Below, piece after piece: positions 35,627 through 46,345 of a DNA stretch of 64,000 nucleotides (within the stretch, counting starts at the first letter, position 1; the number at the start of each line of letters is the position of its first letter). The notes beneath the pieces were generated by a model, which had not been told where the DNA came from, ran no database searches, and saw only the letters and a list, made by a program, of their open reading frames with translations. The stretch spans positions 3,673,501 to 3,737,500 of the forward strand of contig CP130629.1 in the NCBI GenBank assembly GCA_030644725.1, read 5' to 3'. Position numbers and translations under genes: made by a program. Source of the DNA: Candidatus Electrothrix communis. GTDB lineage: Bacteria; Desulfobacterota; Desulfobulbia; Desulfobulbales; Desulfobulbaceae.

Positions 35627-37081
35627 ATGAGTCTTGAACTCCGACAGCAAGTAAAACTTACCCAAAAATTAGTTATGACGCAGCAGTTGCGTCAGGCTAT
35701 TAAACTTCTGCAGCTGAATCGCTTGGAACTGACCAATGCGCTGCACGAAGAACTGGCACAGAACCCTATGTTGGAGGAGGTTGTTGCTGTTCAGGAAAAT
35801 ATCAGTAATCCTGATTCGTTATCTGCCGAAGAGGTTCCGGGGGCTGCTGCTGAGTCGGTAGCCACTTCCCAGGTTTCTGGAGATGATCCGAAAACCGTGG
35901 CCGAGGTTGACTGGGAAGATTACTCCAATAATTTTGATTCTGATTTCTCCTTTGCCAAGGAAGTTCCGCCTGCCGACGCTCCGTCGCAGTTTGATTTTAT
36001 CTCAGCCGCTCCCGGCCTACTTTCCTTTCTGGAATGGCAGCTTTCCCATATTAAACTTGACGAAACAGACCAGGATCTGGCCATCTTTATCCTCGGCAAC
36101 CTGAACGGGCATGGATTATTTGAAGCATCTATCGAGGATATCTGTGACTATGCAGGGTGCAGTCATGAAGAAGCCGAAGGGATGCTGCGGTTGGTGCAAA
36201 GTCTTGATCCGCCAGGAGTAGCTGCGCGTGACCTCCGCGAATCCTTGTTGCTCCAGCTGGAGCGGAAGGGGATGGAAGAGGACTTGGCCTATATGCTGGT
36301 TGCTGAGCATCTTGATGAGTTACAGACCCATAATTTCACCAAGATTGCCGCGAAAATTGACTACACTGCCCGTGAAGTCCGTAATGCTTTCGCTGTAATT
36401 ACCTCATTAACGCCATATCCTGGTAATGAATACAGTAACGAACAGACCAACTATGTCATTCCTGATGTATATCTGTACCAACTGGATGGTGAATTTATTA
36501 TTCAGCTCAACAACGACGGAATGCCCCTGTTGCAGCTTTCCACAGAGTACAAAGATATTATAAAGAATAAGAGCAAGAAGGGTGGAGACCCCAAGGGATA
36601 CTTGACTGAACAGAAGCGGCATGCGCAAAATTTCATTAACTCAGTCCATTATCGGCAGAATTCGATCTACAAGGTCATGAGGAGTTTGCTGAAGTTTCAA
36701 CATGATTTTTTTGAAAAAGGGCCGGGTTACCTGAAGCCGCTTGTGCTTAATGATGTGGCACAGGATATCGGACTCCATGAGTCCACAGTTAGCCGGATTA
36801 CGTCAAATAAATATGTCCATACCCCACAGGGGCTTTATGAGCTAAAGTATTTTTTTTCCAGTGCGGTCTCGACTACTGACGGGAATCTGGTGGCCTCTGA
36901 AGCGATAAAAAATCGTATCAGACTGCTTATTCAGCAGGAGGCTCCGGAAAAACCGCTCAGTGATAATAGTATTTCTGAACTTTTAAAAGAAGAGGGAGTA
37001 AAAGTTGCCCGGAGAACAGTGGCAAAATACAGGGATCAACTGAAAATCCTCCCGGTTAAGCATCGTCGTAAGAGCCGTTAG
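35627..37081 (+). CDS. rpoN: RNA polymerase sigma-54 factor
   Basis: A 484-residue sigma-54. The glutamine-rich activator-interaction region opens the protein (QQVKLTQKLVMTQQLRQAIK). An acidic linker, the core-binding domain, a helix-turn-helix (LHESTVSRITSNKYVHTPQG), and the C-terminal RpoN box (VARRTVAKYRDQLKILP) follow. It directs transcription from -24/-12 promoters with enhancer-binding proteins, none of which are in the window. It follows lptB by 43 bases. Confidence 0.95.
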   Translation: MSLELRQQVKLTQKLVMTQQLRQAIKLLQLNRLELTNALHEELAQNPMLEEVVAVQENISNPDSLSAEEVPGAAAESVATSQVSGDDPKTVAEVDWEDYSNNFDSDFSFAKEVPPADAPSQFDFISAAPGLLSFLEWQLSHIKLDETDQDLAIFILGNLNGHGLFEASIEDICDYAGCSHEEAEGMLRLVQSLDPPGVAARDLRESLLLQLERKGMEEDLAYMLVAEHLDELQTHNFTKIAAKIDYTAREVRNAFAVITSLTPYPGNEYSNEQTNYVIPDVYLYQLDGEFIIQLNNDGMPLLQLSTEYKDIIKNKSKKGGDPKGYLTEQKRHAQNFINSVHYRQNSIYKVMRSLLKFQHDFFEKGPGYLKPLVLNDVAQDIGLHESTVSRITSNKYVHTPQGLYELKYFFSSAVSTTDGNLVASEAIKNRIRLLIQQEAPEKPLSDNSISELLKEEGVKVARRTVAKYRDQLKILPVKHRRKSR

Positions 37082-37083
37082 TC

Positions 37084-37113
37084 GTAGAAGCACGGCGCGC
37101 CGTGCCCCTACAG
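37084..37113. repeat. Single-hairpin member of the GTAGGGG repeat family
   Basis: A perfect palindrome GCACGGCGCGCCGTGC is flanked by GTAGAA on the left and CCCTAC on the right. It directly follows the rpoN stop codon. Confidence 0.7.
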
Positions 37114-37216
37114 TTCTTAATTTTGTTCTCTCATTCCTTGGAGTGGGAGATTTTTTTTGAGTAATTTTTAAGAAAATTTTTGATATCCCTGCGGGAAAGG
37201 AATATTTGACAGAAAA

Positions 37217-37657
37217 ATGATAGAACTCACAGAGCAATGTATAGTCCTTGAATTAGAAGCTACCAATAAAGAGGGCCTTCTTGAAGAAATGGCCGGAGCT
37301 GCCCAAAAGAACAATCCTGAGCTGAAGTCTGAGATCATACAGCAGGTGCTGATGGAGCGGGAGCAACTCGGTTCAACCGGTGTTGGAAACGGCGTGGCCA
37401 TTCCCCATGGAAAATTGCATGGGCTTGAGCAATGTATGGTTTGTTTTGGAAGATCAACAAAGGGAATCGGGTTTGAGGCAAAGGATAACAAACCTGTTCA
37501 TCTTGTTGTGATGATTCTCTCCCCCATGAATATGGCTGAGGAGTACCTGCAAACTTTGGCCAGGGTCAGTAAATTGATGAATAATGAGAGCAAGAGGAAT
37601 AAATTTCTCCACGCTAGCAGTAAAAAAAGCATTCAACAGCTTTTTAATGTACCATAA
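37217..37657 (+). CDS. ptsN: Nitrogen-regulatory PTS EIIA component
   Basis: A 146-residue EIIA-Ntr protein. The phospho-accepting histidine lies in VAIPHGKLHGLEQ near residue 59, with the usual GVGNG before it and VHLVVMILSPMNMAEEYLQ after. It is a regulatory phosphocarrier, commonly next to rpoN. The ribosome hibernation factor gene (hpf), usually between rpoN and ptsN, is absent here, and a palindrome occupies the gap. Confidence 0.9.
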   Translation: MIELTEQCIVLELEATNKEGLLEEMAGAAQKNNPELKSEIIQQVLMEREQLGSTGVGNGVAIPHGKLHGLEQCMVCFGRSTKGIGFEAKDNKPVHLVVMILSPMNMAEEYLQTLARVSKLMNNESKRNKFLHASSKKSIQQLFNVP

Positions 37658-38178
37658 TTCAAGACACGTCCTCTGTTGTGGCACCTTTTTTTATTACGGT
37701 CCGTCAGTATTTTAATAAAAGTTAGCAGGTTACACCTGGGTACTGTTTTTTTAACAGTCTATCTGGACAGAGTAAAAAAAATCAACTCGGCCTTCTAACA
37801 CTTCCCTCCTTACCCCAAGCCGTTTTCTGACTTTCTTCAGATCTTCTCAAATTATTTCACCGGGACAAAACTATGCGTATCAGGGCCGTATTCCTTAAAG
37901 GGATTTCATTGTTACCATTTGTTTTTAAGGAATAAATTTTCTTTATTGCCATAATGAAAGGAGTGTTCACTCTTCTATCATATTCACACCCTCAACAGGA
38001 AAACGAGAAAAAGCGGTTCGAATTTTTTATTGATTTTCCAGAGGTAGGGGAGAGAATGGCGAAAGAAAAAAAATTTGACAGAAAGGTGTAATTTTTGTAA
38101 AGCTCTTACCTTTGTTAGGATGTTTTCAAATTCGTGTAAAATTAAACGTTATTTTCAAGAGTCATCAGGAGTGGTTAT
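37658..38178. other. Intergenic region upstream of the ATP synthase operon
   Basis: About 520 bases, AT-rich, without a supported gene. It includes a plausible operon promoter at 38075-38103. Confidence 0.5.
38075..38103 (+). promoter_or_regulatory. Likely promoter of the ATP synthase operon
   Basis: TTGACA, a 17-base spacer and TAAAGC (weak -10), about 75 bases upstream of the first gene. Confidence 0.4.
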
Positions 38179-38610
38179 ATGATTTCAGTCGATATCACGG
38201 TGCTCATTCACCTCATTAATATGATAGCTTTAATGTTTATCCTTAATAAGGTTTTATACAAGCCTATCATTGAGATTATGGAAAAACGGCAGGATGAGCT
38301 GGATGCTCTGAGTAATGACGTTGAAAAATACGAGCGAAACGCCAAGGATCGCCAGGCAAAAGTGGATAAGAAAATGCGGGAAGCTTCAGCCAAAGCCAAG
38401 GAAGCATTAGATGCGGCCAGAAATCAGGCGGCAAAGGCAGGTGCTGAAAAGCTGGCTATTGTTCGCCGGGAAGCTGAGGGCGAAAAGGAAAAACAGCTTG
38501 CTGAAGTGCATGCCGAGTTTGAGGGAACCCGCAAAGAATTACTGGGCAATATGGAAGACTTTGCCCAGGAGATGGCCTCAAAAATACTGGGAAGGAGTCT
38601 GGAAGCATGA
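38179..38610 (+). CDS. atpF': ATP synthase subunit b' (peripheral stalk)
   Basis: A 143-residue stalk subunit with one N-terminal membrane helix (VLIHLINMIALMFILNKVLY) and a long charged coiled-coil. It pairs with the larger b subunit encoded next. It overlaps that gene by 4 bases. This b'/b arrangement is common in Desulfobacterota, where subunits a and c are encoded in another operon, as they must be here. Confidence 0.88.
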   Translation: MISVDITVLIHLINMIALMFILNKVLYKPIIEIMEKRQDELDALSNDVEKYERNAKDRQAKVDKKMREASAKAKEALDAARNQAAKAGAEKLAIVRREAEGEKEKQLAEVHAEFEGTRKELLGNMEDFAQEMASKILGRSLEA

Positions 38611-39392
38611 AAGCTCGAAGTATGAAAAAGATTGTTCCGATACTGTTCGCTGTCGGCTTGTGCGGGGGAATGTGTACTCTTTCCTTTGCTCAGCAACACG
38701 GCGAAGAGGGACATCCTGTTGAACAGGCTGCTGTGTATGAACAGCATACAGAACAGCAGGCTGAACATCAGAATCCGGCTGCCGGTACACTTGAGGGCGA
38801 GCATGGCGATGGTGCTCTAGAAGCGCACGGACCAGCAGAACATTCAGAACATGCTGCTGCTGGTCACGGTGAGAGTCATGGCGAAGGTCACGTCGCGCCC
38901 ATGATTACCAAAGCAAAGTTATGGGATCTCTTGTGGCGGGCCCTGAACTTTGCCGCTCTCGTTTTTATCATGGTCAAGTTTCTTTCCAAGCCTATTGCAG
39001 CTGGATTGGGCGGCAGGAAACGCCAGATTCAGGACGAGTTAGAGACTATGCAGGAGAAACGCGACGAAGCGGAGCAGGCATACAAGGCCTTTGAATTGCG
39101 TTTAGCTGGCATGGAAGGCGAAATGCTGGAACTTGTTGAAAAGGCTAAAGCAATGGCTGAGGACGAGAAGTCCAGAATTCTTGCCGAGGCCGAGGCCTCA
39201 GCAAAGGAGGTACAGCGCCAGGCTGAAGCCGCAGTAGAAGGAGCTCTTGCTCATGCAAAGAGCAAGCTGCAGGCAGAAATTGCAGAGCAGGCTGTTGTCA
39301 TGGCTGAGGAGCTGATCGTGAAAAACCTGACTCCAGAAGATCAGGTGGCGATCACTGAACAGTATCTTGAACGTGTGGGTGCGGTACAGTGA
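38607..39392 (+). CDS. atpF: ATP synthase subunit b with exported His/Glu-rich extension
   Basis: A 261-residue b subunit, about 90 residues longer than usual. The standard part is at the C-terminus: a membrane helix (LWRALNFAALVFIMVKFLSK, from about residue 110) and a charged coiled-coil. Before it stand a signal peptide (ILFAVGLCGGMCTLSFAQ) and about 70 residues rich in His, Glu, Ala and Gly, with about 11 histidines. Deltaproteobacterial b subunits often carry a signal peptide and a short extension, but this one is long. The extension would face the periplasm. It overlaps atpF' and atpH by 4 bases each. Confidence 0.9.
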   Translation: MKARSMKKIVPILFAVGLCGGMCTLSFAQQHGEEGHPVEQAAVYEQHTEQQAEHQNPAAGTLEGEHGDGALEAHGPAEHSEHAAAGHGESHGEGHVAPMITKAKLWDLLWRALNFAALVFIMVKFLSKPIAAGLGGRKRQIQDELETMQEKRDEAEQAYKAFELRLAGMEGEMLELVEKAKAMAEDEKSRILAEAEASAKEVQRQAEAAVEGALAHAKSKLQAEIAEQAVVMAEELIVKNLTPEDQVAITEQYLERVGAVQ

Positions 39393-39937
39393 AACAGACA
39401 ATTATAGCAAAACGGTACGCCAGGGCGATTTTCACCCTTGGGCAGGACAACGGGACTGTTGACAGCTACGCGGAGACACTCAGCACTCTTGCTGATCTCT
39501 TTGATGATCCGGCACTTGAAGTCGCTGAAACCCTTGTCAACCCTCTCTATCCGCTTGAGGCCAGACATAAGGTGATGACCGCGATTGCGGAAGCTGCTGG
39601 TGCCGATGCCCTGATGGTTGCCTTTCTTAATTTACTGGTGGAGCGGAAACGGATTGATGTTCTGCGGGAAGTCGCAGCCCAGGTTCGTGACCTGCTTGAC
39701 CTTGAAAAGAATATCAGTCACGGTCGTGTCACATCGGCAATGGAGCTTGATGAAGTGCTGCTTGCCAAGATTCAGGCAAAGCTGGAAGAAATTACAGGTC
39801 ACAAGGTAATTCTTGAAACACAGGTTGATCCCTCGATTATCGGCGGCATGATAGCCAGAGTCGGAGATCTGGTGTTGGACGGAAGTATTAGAACACAACT
39901 TAATGGATTAAAAGAATCTATCAAGGGGAGAGAATAG
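39389..39937 (+). CDS. atpH: ATP synthase subunit delta
   Basis: A 182-residue F1 delta (OSCP) subunit connecting the top of F1 to the peripheral stalk. The N-terminal [12 protein letters not shown] and C-terminal [20 protein letters not shown] are family hallmarks. It overlaps atpF by 4 bases and precedes atpA by 4. Confidence 0.93.
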   Translation: MKQTIIAKRYARAIFTLGQDNGTVDSYAETLSTLADLFDDPALEVAETLVNPLYPLEARHKVMTAIAEAAGADALMVAFLNLLVERKRIDVLREVAAQVRDLLDLEKNISHGRVTSAMELDEVLLAKIQAKLEEITGHKVILETQVDPSIIGGMIARVGDLVLDGSIRTQLNGLKESIKGRE

Positions 39938-39941
39938 TCAG

Positions 39942-41465
39942 ATGCAGATCAAAGCCTCAGAAATCAGTCGGATCATAAAAGATCAGATCGCCGGTTATGC
40001 CAGCGATATTGATCTGAAAGAAACCGGAACAGTCCTTTCGGTCGGTGACGGTATTGCCCGTGTTTATGGTGTTGAAAACTGTCAGGCCATGGAGCTGCTT
40101 GAGTTCCCCGGCGGCATTATGGGACTCGCTCTGAACCTGGAGGAGGACAATGTCGGTGTTGCGGTCATGGGTGATGTCCGTCATATTAAGGAAGGTGACA
40201 TTGTCAAGCGGACCGGAAAGATCGCCGAGGTTCCTGTTGGTCCGGAACTGGAAGGACGAGTCGTTGACGGTATCGGGCTGCCCATTGATGGTAAGGGACC
40301 GATTGAGGCAAAAGAAACCCGCAAAATGGAAGTGCTGGCTCCCGGCGTTATCGCCCGTAAGGGTGTGCATGAGCCTTGCTACACTGGATATAAGGCTGTT
40401 GATGCTATGACTCCGGTGGGGCGCGGTCAGCGTGAGCTGATTATCGGTGACCGTCAGATCGGCAAGACAGCCCTCTGTGTGGATGCAATCATTGCCCAAA
40501 AAGACAGCGGCATACATTGTGTGTATGTAGCCACAGGACAGAAAAAGTCCACGGTTGCTCTGGTTGTTGAGGCCCTGCGCAAGAACGGTGCTATGGAGTA
40601 CACCACCGTGGTTGCGGCCTGTGCCTCTGATCCTGCGCCGATGCAGTATGTTTCCGCGATGGTCGGCTGCGCAATGGCCGAGTACTGGCGCGACAGCGGT
40701 CAGCATTCTCTGATTATATATGATGATCTTTCCAAGCAGGCAGTTGCCTATCGTGAGCTGTCCCTGTTGCTTCGTCGTCCGCCGGGACGTGAGGCCTATC
40801 CGGGTGATATTTTCTTCAACCACTCCCGTCTTCTGGAGCGAGCTGCTAAGGTCAACGATGAGCTCGGTGCTGGTTCTATGACGGCTCTGCCCATCATCGA
40901 GACCCAGGCCGGTGATGTTTCCGCCTTTATCCCCACCAATGTTATCTCCATTACTGACGGTCAGGTCTTCCTGGAGCCAAGCCTGTTCTTTGCCGGTGTT
41001 CGTCCGGCGATCAACGTGGGTATTTCCGTATCGCGAGTCGGTGGTGCGGCCCAGGTGAAGGCTATGAAGCAGGTCGCGGGTACTCTGCGTCTTGACTTGG
41101 CCCAGTACCGTGAGTTGGCTGCCTTTGCCGGTTTCGGTTCCGACCTGGACGCTGCCACTCAGGCCCAGCTGACCCGAGGTGAACGTCTGGTTGAAATCCT
41201 CAAACAGCCCCAGTACCAGCCCCTGTCCATGGAAAAGCAGGTGACGATTATCTTTGCCGGTACCAAAGGGTTTCTTGATAAATTTCCTGTGGATACTCTT
41301 GCTGATTACGAGCAGGAAATGTACAGCTATATCGAGACCAATGAGGCGTCGATCTTTGCAGAGCTGAAGGAGAAAGAAGAGATTTCAAGCGAGCTGGATG
41401 AAAAAATGAGAAAAACGCTGACTGCTTTCGGTGAGGCGTTTAAAGCGACTAAAGGGCTGAACTAA
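39942..41465 (+). CDS. atpA: ATP synthase subunit alpha
   Basis: A 507-residue regulatory nucleotide-binding subunit of F1. Visible motifs are the P-loop [13 protein letters not shown] (near residue 170), the beta-barrel N-terminus, [20 protein letters not shown], and the signature [17 protein letters not shown]. Length and order match typical F1. It follows atpH directly. Confidence 0.97.
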   Translation: MQIKASEISRIIKDQIAGYASDIDLKETGTVLSVGDGIARVYGVENCQAMELLEFPGGIMGLALNLEEDNVGVAVMGDVRHIKEGDIVKRTGKIAEVPVGPELEGRVVDGIGLPIDGKGPIEAKETRKMEVLAPGVIARKGVHEPCYTGYKAVDAMTPVGRGQRELIIGDRQIGKTALCVDAIIAQKDSGIHCVYVATGQKKSTVALVVEALRKNGAMEYTTVVAACASDPAPMQYVSAMVGCAMAEYWRDSGQHSLIIYDDLSKQAVAYRELSLLLRRPPGREAYPGDIFFNHSRLLERAAKVNDELGAGSMTALPIIETQAGDVSAFIPTNVISITDGQVFLEPSLFFAGVRPAINVGISVSRVGGAAQVKAMKQVAGTLRLDLAQYRELAAFAGFGSDLDAATQAQLTRGERLVEILKQPQYQPLSMEKQVTIIFAGTKGFLDKFPVDTLADYEQEMYSYIETNEASIFAELKEKEEISSELDEKMRKTLTAFGEAFKATKGLN

Positions 41466-41523
41466 AGGTCTCAACAAAAGGCCTGCACGAAGCTCGAAGC
41501 TCGAATAGCAAGGAACTGATCAC

Positions 41524-42393
41524 ATGCCTGGATTAAAGGATGTCAAAAATAAAATAGAAGGCGTCTCAAAGACTTCGCAGATTACCAAGGCCATGAATAT
41601 GGTTGCCTCTGCGAAACTGCGCGGTGCCCAGGAGAGAATGGAGACCTTCCGGCCCTATGCGAAGAAATTCGCTGAGGCTATGGAGGATCTGTCCGGCAGC
41701 ATGAGCGGCAATCAGCCGCTGATGGAAGTCCGTGATGTGCAAGCTGTGGAACTTATTGTCGTCACTTCCGACCGAGGGCTTTGCGGGAGTTTTAATGCCC
41801 ATATTGTCTCCAGGGCACAGCAGCTCATAGATCAACTTGAGGCGGAGGGAAAAGAGGTCAGCCTGATTACAGTGGGCAATAAGGCTGCTCAGGCCTTTAA
41901 ACGATCCGGGAAGATCCGTACATCCTATAAGGATATCATGGGTACTTTTCAGATGTTCAATGCCCGGGAAATATCCGGGAGTGTCACCCTGAATTTTCTC
42001 TCAGGAGAAGTTGATGAGGTGCGGGTCGTGTATGCACACTTTTTTTCTATGGCCAAACAGCGACCGACCGAAGAAACGCTGTTGCCCATTAAACCTCCTG
42101 AGCAGGGGGAAGGGGGAAAGAGCGGTACTGCTGTGGAGTATATCTATGAGCCCAGTCCTACAGAGATTATGGAGGCCCTTCTTCCGCTGCATCTGAATGT
42201 ACAGGTCTATCATGCTATGATTGAGGTTGCGGCCGGTGAGCATGCGGCCCGAATGGCGGCTATGGATAATGCAACCAATGCATGCGGGGATATTATTAAA
42301 GATTTGACGCAACTATACAATAAGGCTCGCCAGGCGGCCATTACCGGCGACCTTATGGATATCGTCGGTGGTGCTGAGGCACTGAAGGGCTGA
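41524..42393 (+). CDS. atpG: ATP synthase subunit gamma
   Basis: A 289-residue central shaft subunit of F1. N-terminal motif MPGLKDVKNKIEGVSKTSQI, the conserved TSDRGLCGSFNAHI near residue 80, and the C-terminal helix MDNATNACGDIIKDLTQLYN are visible. Between atpA and atpG is a 58-base gap with a short GAAGCTCGAAGCTCGAA direct repeat. Confidence 0.95.
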   Translation: MPGLKDVKNKIEGVSKTSQITKAMNMVASAKLRGAQERMETFRPYAKKFAEAMEDLSGSMSGNQPLMEVRDVQAVELIVVTSDRGLCGSFNAHIVSRAQQLIDQLEAEGKEVSLITVGNKAAQAFKRSGKIRTSYKDIMGTFQMFNAREISGSVTLNFLSGEVDEVRVVYAHFFSMAKQRPTEETLLPIKPPEQGEGGKSGTAVEYIYEPSPTEIMEALLPLHLNVQVYHAMIEVAAGEHAARMAAMDNATNACGDIIKDLTQLYNKARQAAITGDLMDIVGGAEALKG

Positions 42394-43869
<1,476 letters not shown>

Positions 43870-43899
43870 TTCGTTCAAGCGAACCTGAGGTAGAAAACA

Positions 43900-44316
43900 A
43901 TGGCACAGATTCATCTTGAAGTAGTAACTCCCCATGGACTGGTTGTCAGTGAAGATGTGGACATCGTCACCGCACCGGGTATTGATGGTGAGTTTGGTGT
44001 GCTGGCAAATCATGCTCCGTTTTTGAGCGTGATTAAAACAGGTACCTTGGTCTTTAAACAGGATAAGCGGGAAAAATTCCTGATGGTCAGCAGCGGCTTT
44101 GCCGAGGTGTCGAATAATAAGGTCACCTTTTTGGTAGAAACGGCTGAGTTTGGCCACGAGATTGACGTGGACCGCGCCCTGCGTGCCAGAGAGCGAGCAG
44201 AAAAACGTTTGGCGGAGGCTCAGGCGCATGCTGAGGATCTTGATCGAATGCGGGCCGAGATTGCTCTGCAACGGGCTGTTGCCCGCATAACTGTTGCGCA
44301 GAGATCCAGCCTGTAA
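43900..44316 (+). CDS. atpC: ATP synthase subunit epsilon
   Basis: A 138-residue F1 epsilon subunit coupling the shaft to the c-ring and able to inhibit hydrolysis. The N-terminal beta-barrel (MAQIHLEVVTPHGLVVSEDV, APGIDGEFGVLANHAPFLS) and C-terminal two-helix tail (ERAEKRLAEAQAHAEDLDRM) are both present. A terminator follows, closing the operon. Confidence 0.95.
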   Translation: MAQIHLEVVTPHGLVVSEDVDIVTAPGIDGEFGVLANHAPFLSVIKTGTLVFKQDKREKFLMVSSGFAEVSNNKVTFLVETAEFGHEIDVDRALRARERAEKRLAEAQAHAEDLDRMRAEIALQRAVARITVAQRSSL

Positions 44317-44343
44317 TTTTTTTTGTTATCAGTTTGTTGTTTG

Positions 44344-44371
44344 AAAGGCCGTCCTTATGGACGGCCTTTTT
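44344..44371 (+). terminator. Terminator of the ATP synthase operon
   Basis: AAAGGCCGTCC and GGACGGCCTTT around TTAT form an 11-pair hairpin running into T-residues. Confidence 0.9.
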
Positions 44372-44421
44372 ATTTGGCAGCAGGGAAAAGGAGATTGAAA
44401 ACGAGGAAAAAGGGCGGTTAA

Positions 44422-45099
44422 TTAACTGGAGTGGATTTCGATCTCTTTCACAGCTGGTTTCGGCATGTCTTTTCTGGGCATGGTGACGGTGAGCACACCT
44501 TGGTTAAAGGTCGCTTTGATGGCATCCTGATCAGCGTCTTCCGGTAATGAGAGCACGCGCTGAAAAGAGCCGTAGAAACGTTCCTGCCGGTAGTAGTCTT
44601 TCTCCTCTTCCTCCTTTTTTTGTTTCTTCTCGCCGCGAATGGTCATGACATTATTTGCGACTTCAATCTTGATGTCGTCCTTTTCTGCACCAGGTACTTC
44701 TACGGTGACGGTATATTCCTTATCGCTTGCAGCGAGATCCGTCACAGGCCTGAGCATATTGCCTGCGCTGTGCATAAAGGGTCTGTCAAAATTAAAAGAG
44801 GGAAATCCGAAATCGTGAAAGGTCCGATCAAAAAGCCGGTTCACCTCACGATGAAAGTCCCGCAGCGGACCGGCAAAATCCCCCCTCTCTTCTTTGGTGG
44901 CATTCCGTTGTATCGGAACCTTGTCGCCGCTTTTCTCCTTTGTCTCCTGGCTCGGCTTGGTGCTTTTCAATTCCTGGGTGATCACGTCTGGAGAATTTGC
45001 CGCCCCTGCGGCATAACTCAGCGGCGTAATTGGTAAGATGAGGTGAAGTGCCGTTATCCCTGTAAATATCAATGCCTTTGTTTGCATTCGGCCATTCAT
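44422..45099 (-). CDS. Hsp20-family small heat-shock protein with export signal
   Basis: A 225-residue small heat-shock protein with an unusual N-terminal signal sequence (ALIFTGITALHLILPITPLS, cleavage near SYAAGA), which suggests a periplasmic holdase. A hydrophilic linker (about residues 40-75) precedes the alpha-crystallin domain, which begins about residue 115 (VTDLAASDKEYTVTVEVPGA) and ends with the conserved GVLTVTMPR. The start at 45099 follows GGAGG. The next gene upstream is a second, cytoplasmic Hsp20, in the same direction. Confidence 0.85.
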   Translation of the reverse strand: MNGRMQTKALIFTGITALHLILPITPLSYAAGAANSPDVITQELKSTKPSQETKEKSGDKVPIQRNATKEERGDFAGPLRDFHREVNRLFDRTFHDFGFPSFNFDRPFMHSAGNMLRPVTDLAASDKEYTVTVEVPGAEKDDIKIEVANNVMTIRGEKKQKKEEEEKDYYRQERFYGSFQRVLSLPEDADQDAIKATFNQGVLTVTMPRKDMPKPAVKEIEIHSS

Positions 45100-45210
45100 T
45101 GCTGAACCTCCAGAATAAAAAAGAATGAAAATTAATATGAGATGTAACGGATTCCATCAGGTGAAATCCGTTACATATGCCTCCTGTGCGCTTGCACGGT
45201 GTAAGAGTTT

Positions 45211-45648
45211 TTAGTGAACTTTTACCTCAATCTGCTTCGGTTTTGCCTGCTCCATTTTGGTCAGTGTCAGGCTGAGCACTCCGTTTTTGCAGGTCGCTTC
45301 CACTTTATCTACATCCACATCCTGTGGCAGGGTGAAATGTCTGACAAAAGAACCGTATCTGCATTCGGTTCTGTGGATTTTCTTGTCCTTATTGTCGTTT
45401 TTCTTCTCTCCTTTAACAGTTAGGATACGGTTGTCAATAGCCACCTGTACATCATCTTTTTCCACACCCGGAAGTTCGACTTTTAAAACAAACTCGTTGT
45501 CTGTTTCAAGGATGTCAACTACAGGTGCCCAGTCTCCTGTTTCAAGAGGCCCGTTGTCTTCCGTTGCCGCTTTCCTTCTTGCGGGCATGGTGTAGGTATT
45601 CAACAATGCTTCCATCTCACGAAAAGGATCCCAAATGCTGACGTTCAT
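45211..45648 (-). CDS. Hsp20-family small heat-shock protein (cytoplasmic)
   Basis: A 145-residue class A-type small heat-shock protein. The opening MNVSIWDPFREMEALLN is typical, the alpha-crystallin domain follows (VVDILETDNEFVLKVELPG) and ends NGVLSLTLTK. The start at 45648 is preceded by AAGGAGGG; the frame extends 16 residues further without support. The paralogue downstream carries a signal peptide. Both are likely stress-induced; a possible promoter lies at 45729-45757. Confidence 0.9.
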   Translation of the reverse strand: MNVSIWDPFREMEALLNTYTMPARRKAATEDNGPLETGDWAPVVDILETDNEFVLKVELPGVEKDDVQVAIDNRILTVKGEKKNDNKDKKIHRTECRYGSFVRHFTLPQDVDVDKVEATCKNGVLSLTLTKMEQAKPKQIEVKVH

Positions 45649-45728
45649 AATACCCTCCTTGTTTGTCAAAATATTACCTTTTTCTTTATTGATCATCTTG
45701 TATGGATGATATACTCATTTGTTTGGTT

Positions 45729-45757
45729 AAATGGTAAGATCGGTTTTTTTATGTCAA
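45729..45757 (-). promoter_or_regulatory. Possible promoter of the Hsp20 genes
   Basis: On the minus strand, TTGACA, a 17-base spacer and CCATTT, about 80 bases before the Hsp20 start. The CCATTTA -10 leans towards a sigma-32-type element, but support is weak. Confidence 0.4.
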
Positions 45758-46132
45758 GAGATCTTGTTTCTTTTTTCTTCTCAGTAAGAATCGACCTCTT
45801 GTTTTTAATATACTATGCTTCTATACGATATTTATTTTTTGTAGCATGGAAAGGCTCGCTTCCCTTTATTGTTGAATAAATAATTACGAAGAGTGGTGTC
45901 GTCAAGACAGAAAAAGAAAAAAACGCAATATGGACATTGCAGGTATCATGAATAAGGGTGAAAGATCGTATCATCCGAAGATTCGGAGCTAGATTGAGGA
46001 ATAGCAAACCCTATTTTGGAACAAAATGTTGCTTGATTTACTGGCAGCATGTATGATCCTCTGCGATATCAATATGCTGGTAAAGTTCTACTGAACCCAG
46101 AGTTTGACTGCTACGCATAACAGTCTACATGT

Positions 46133-46309
46133 AAAAAAGCCAAAATCGCAGCAATTATTCGGGTAAAACTAGAAAAAGCGGGCACTCCCATAGGGCCGTA
46201 TGATACATTAATTGCGGGCACTGCCTTATGTGCCAACTACGTTCTAGTAACAAATAATACAAAGTGATTTTCGAGAGTTGAAAGTTTGCGGTTTGAAGAT
46301 TGGTTTTGA
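46133..46309 (+). pseudogene. VapC-type PIN-domain toxin remnant with in-frame stop
   Basis: The frame encodes RVKLEKAGTPIGPYDTLIAG followed by TALCANYVLVTNNTK, a stop, then FSRVESLRFEDWF. This is the C-terminal part of a VapC toxin (LEKAGTPIGPYD...LVTNN...EFSRV...ENW); the in-frame TGA falls where a Glu codon (GAA or GAG) usually sits. The N-terminal half with the first catalytic Asp is missing, and no VapB antitoxin is seen. The gene is therefore dead. Confidence 0.75.
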
Positions 46310-46345
46310 CGGGAGAATTTTCGCTGTCTATACAAGGAAAGAAAA

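Larger units (their letters stand above)
45649..46345. other. Intergenic region with Hsp20 promoter and VapC relic
   Basis: Nearly 700 bases. It has the presumed Hsp20 promoter at 45729-45757 (minus) and a toxin-gene remnant at 46133-46309. I see no intact gene. Confidence 0.5.

Noticed and set aside
41462-41520. Short GAAGCTCGAAGCTCGAA repeat between atpA and atpG
   Set aside because: It is a brief direct repeat without other support.
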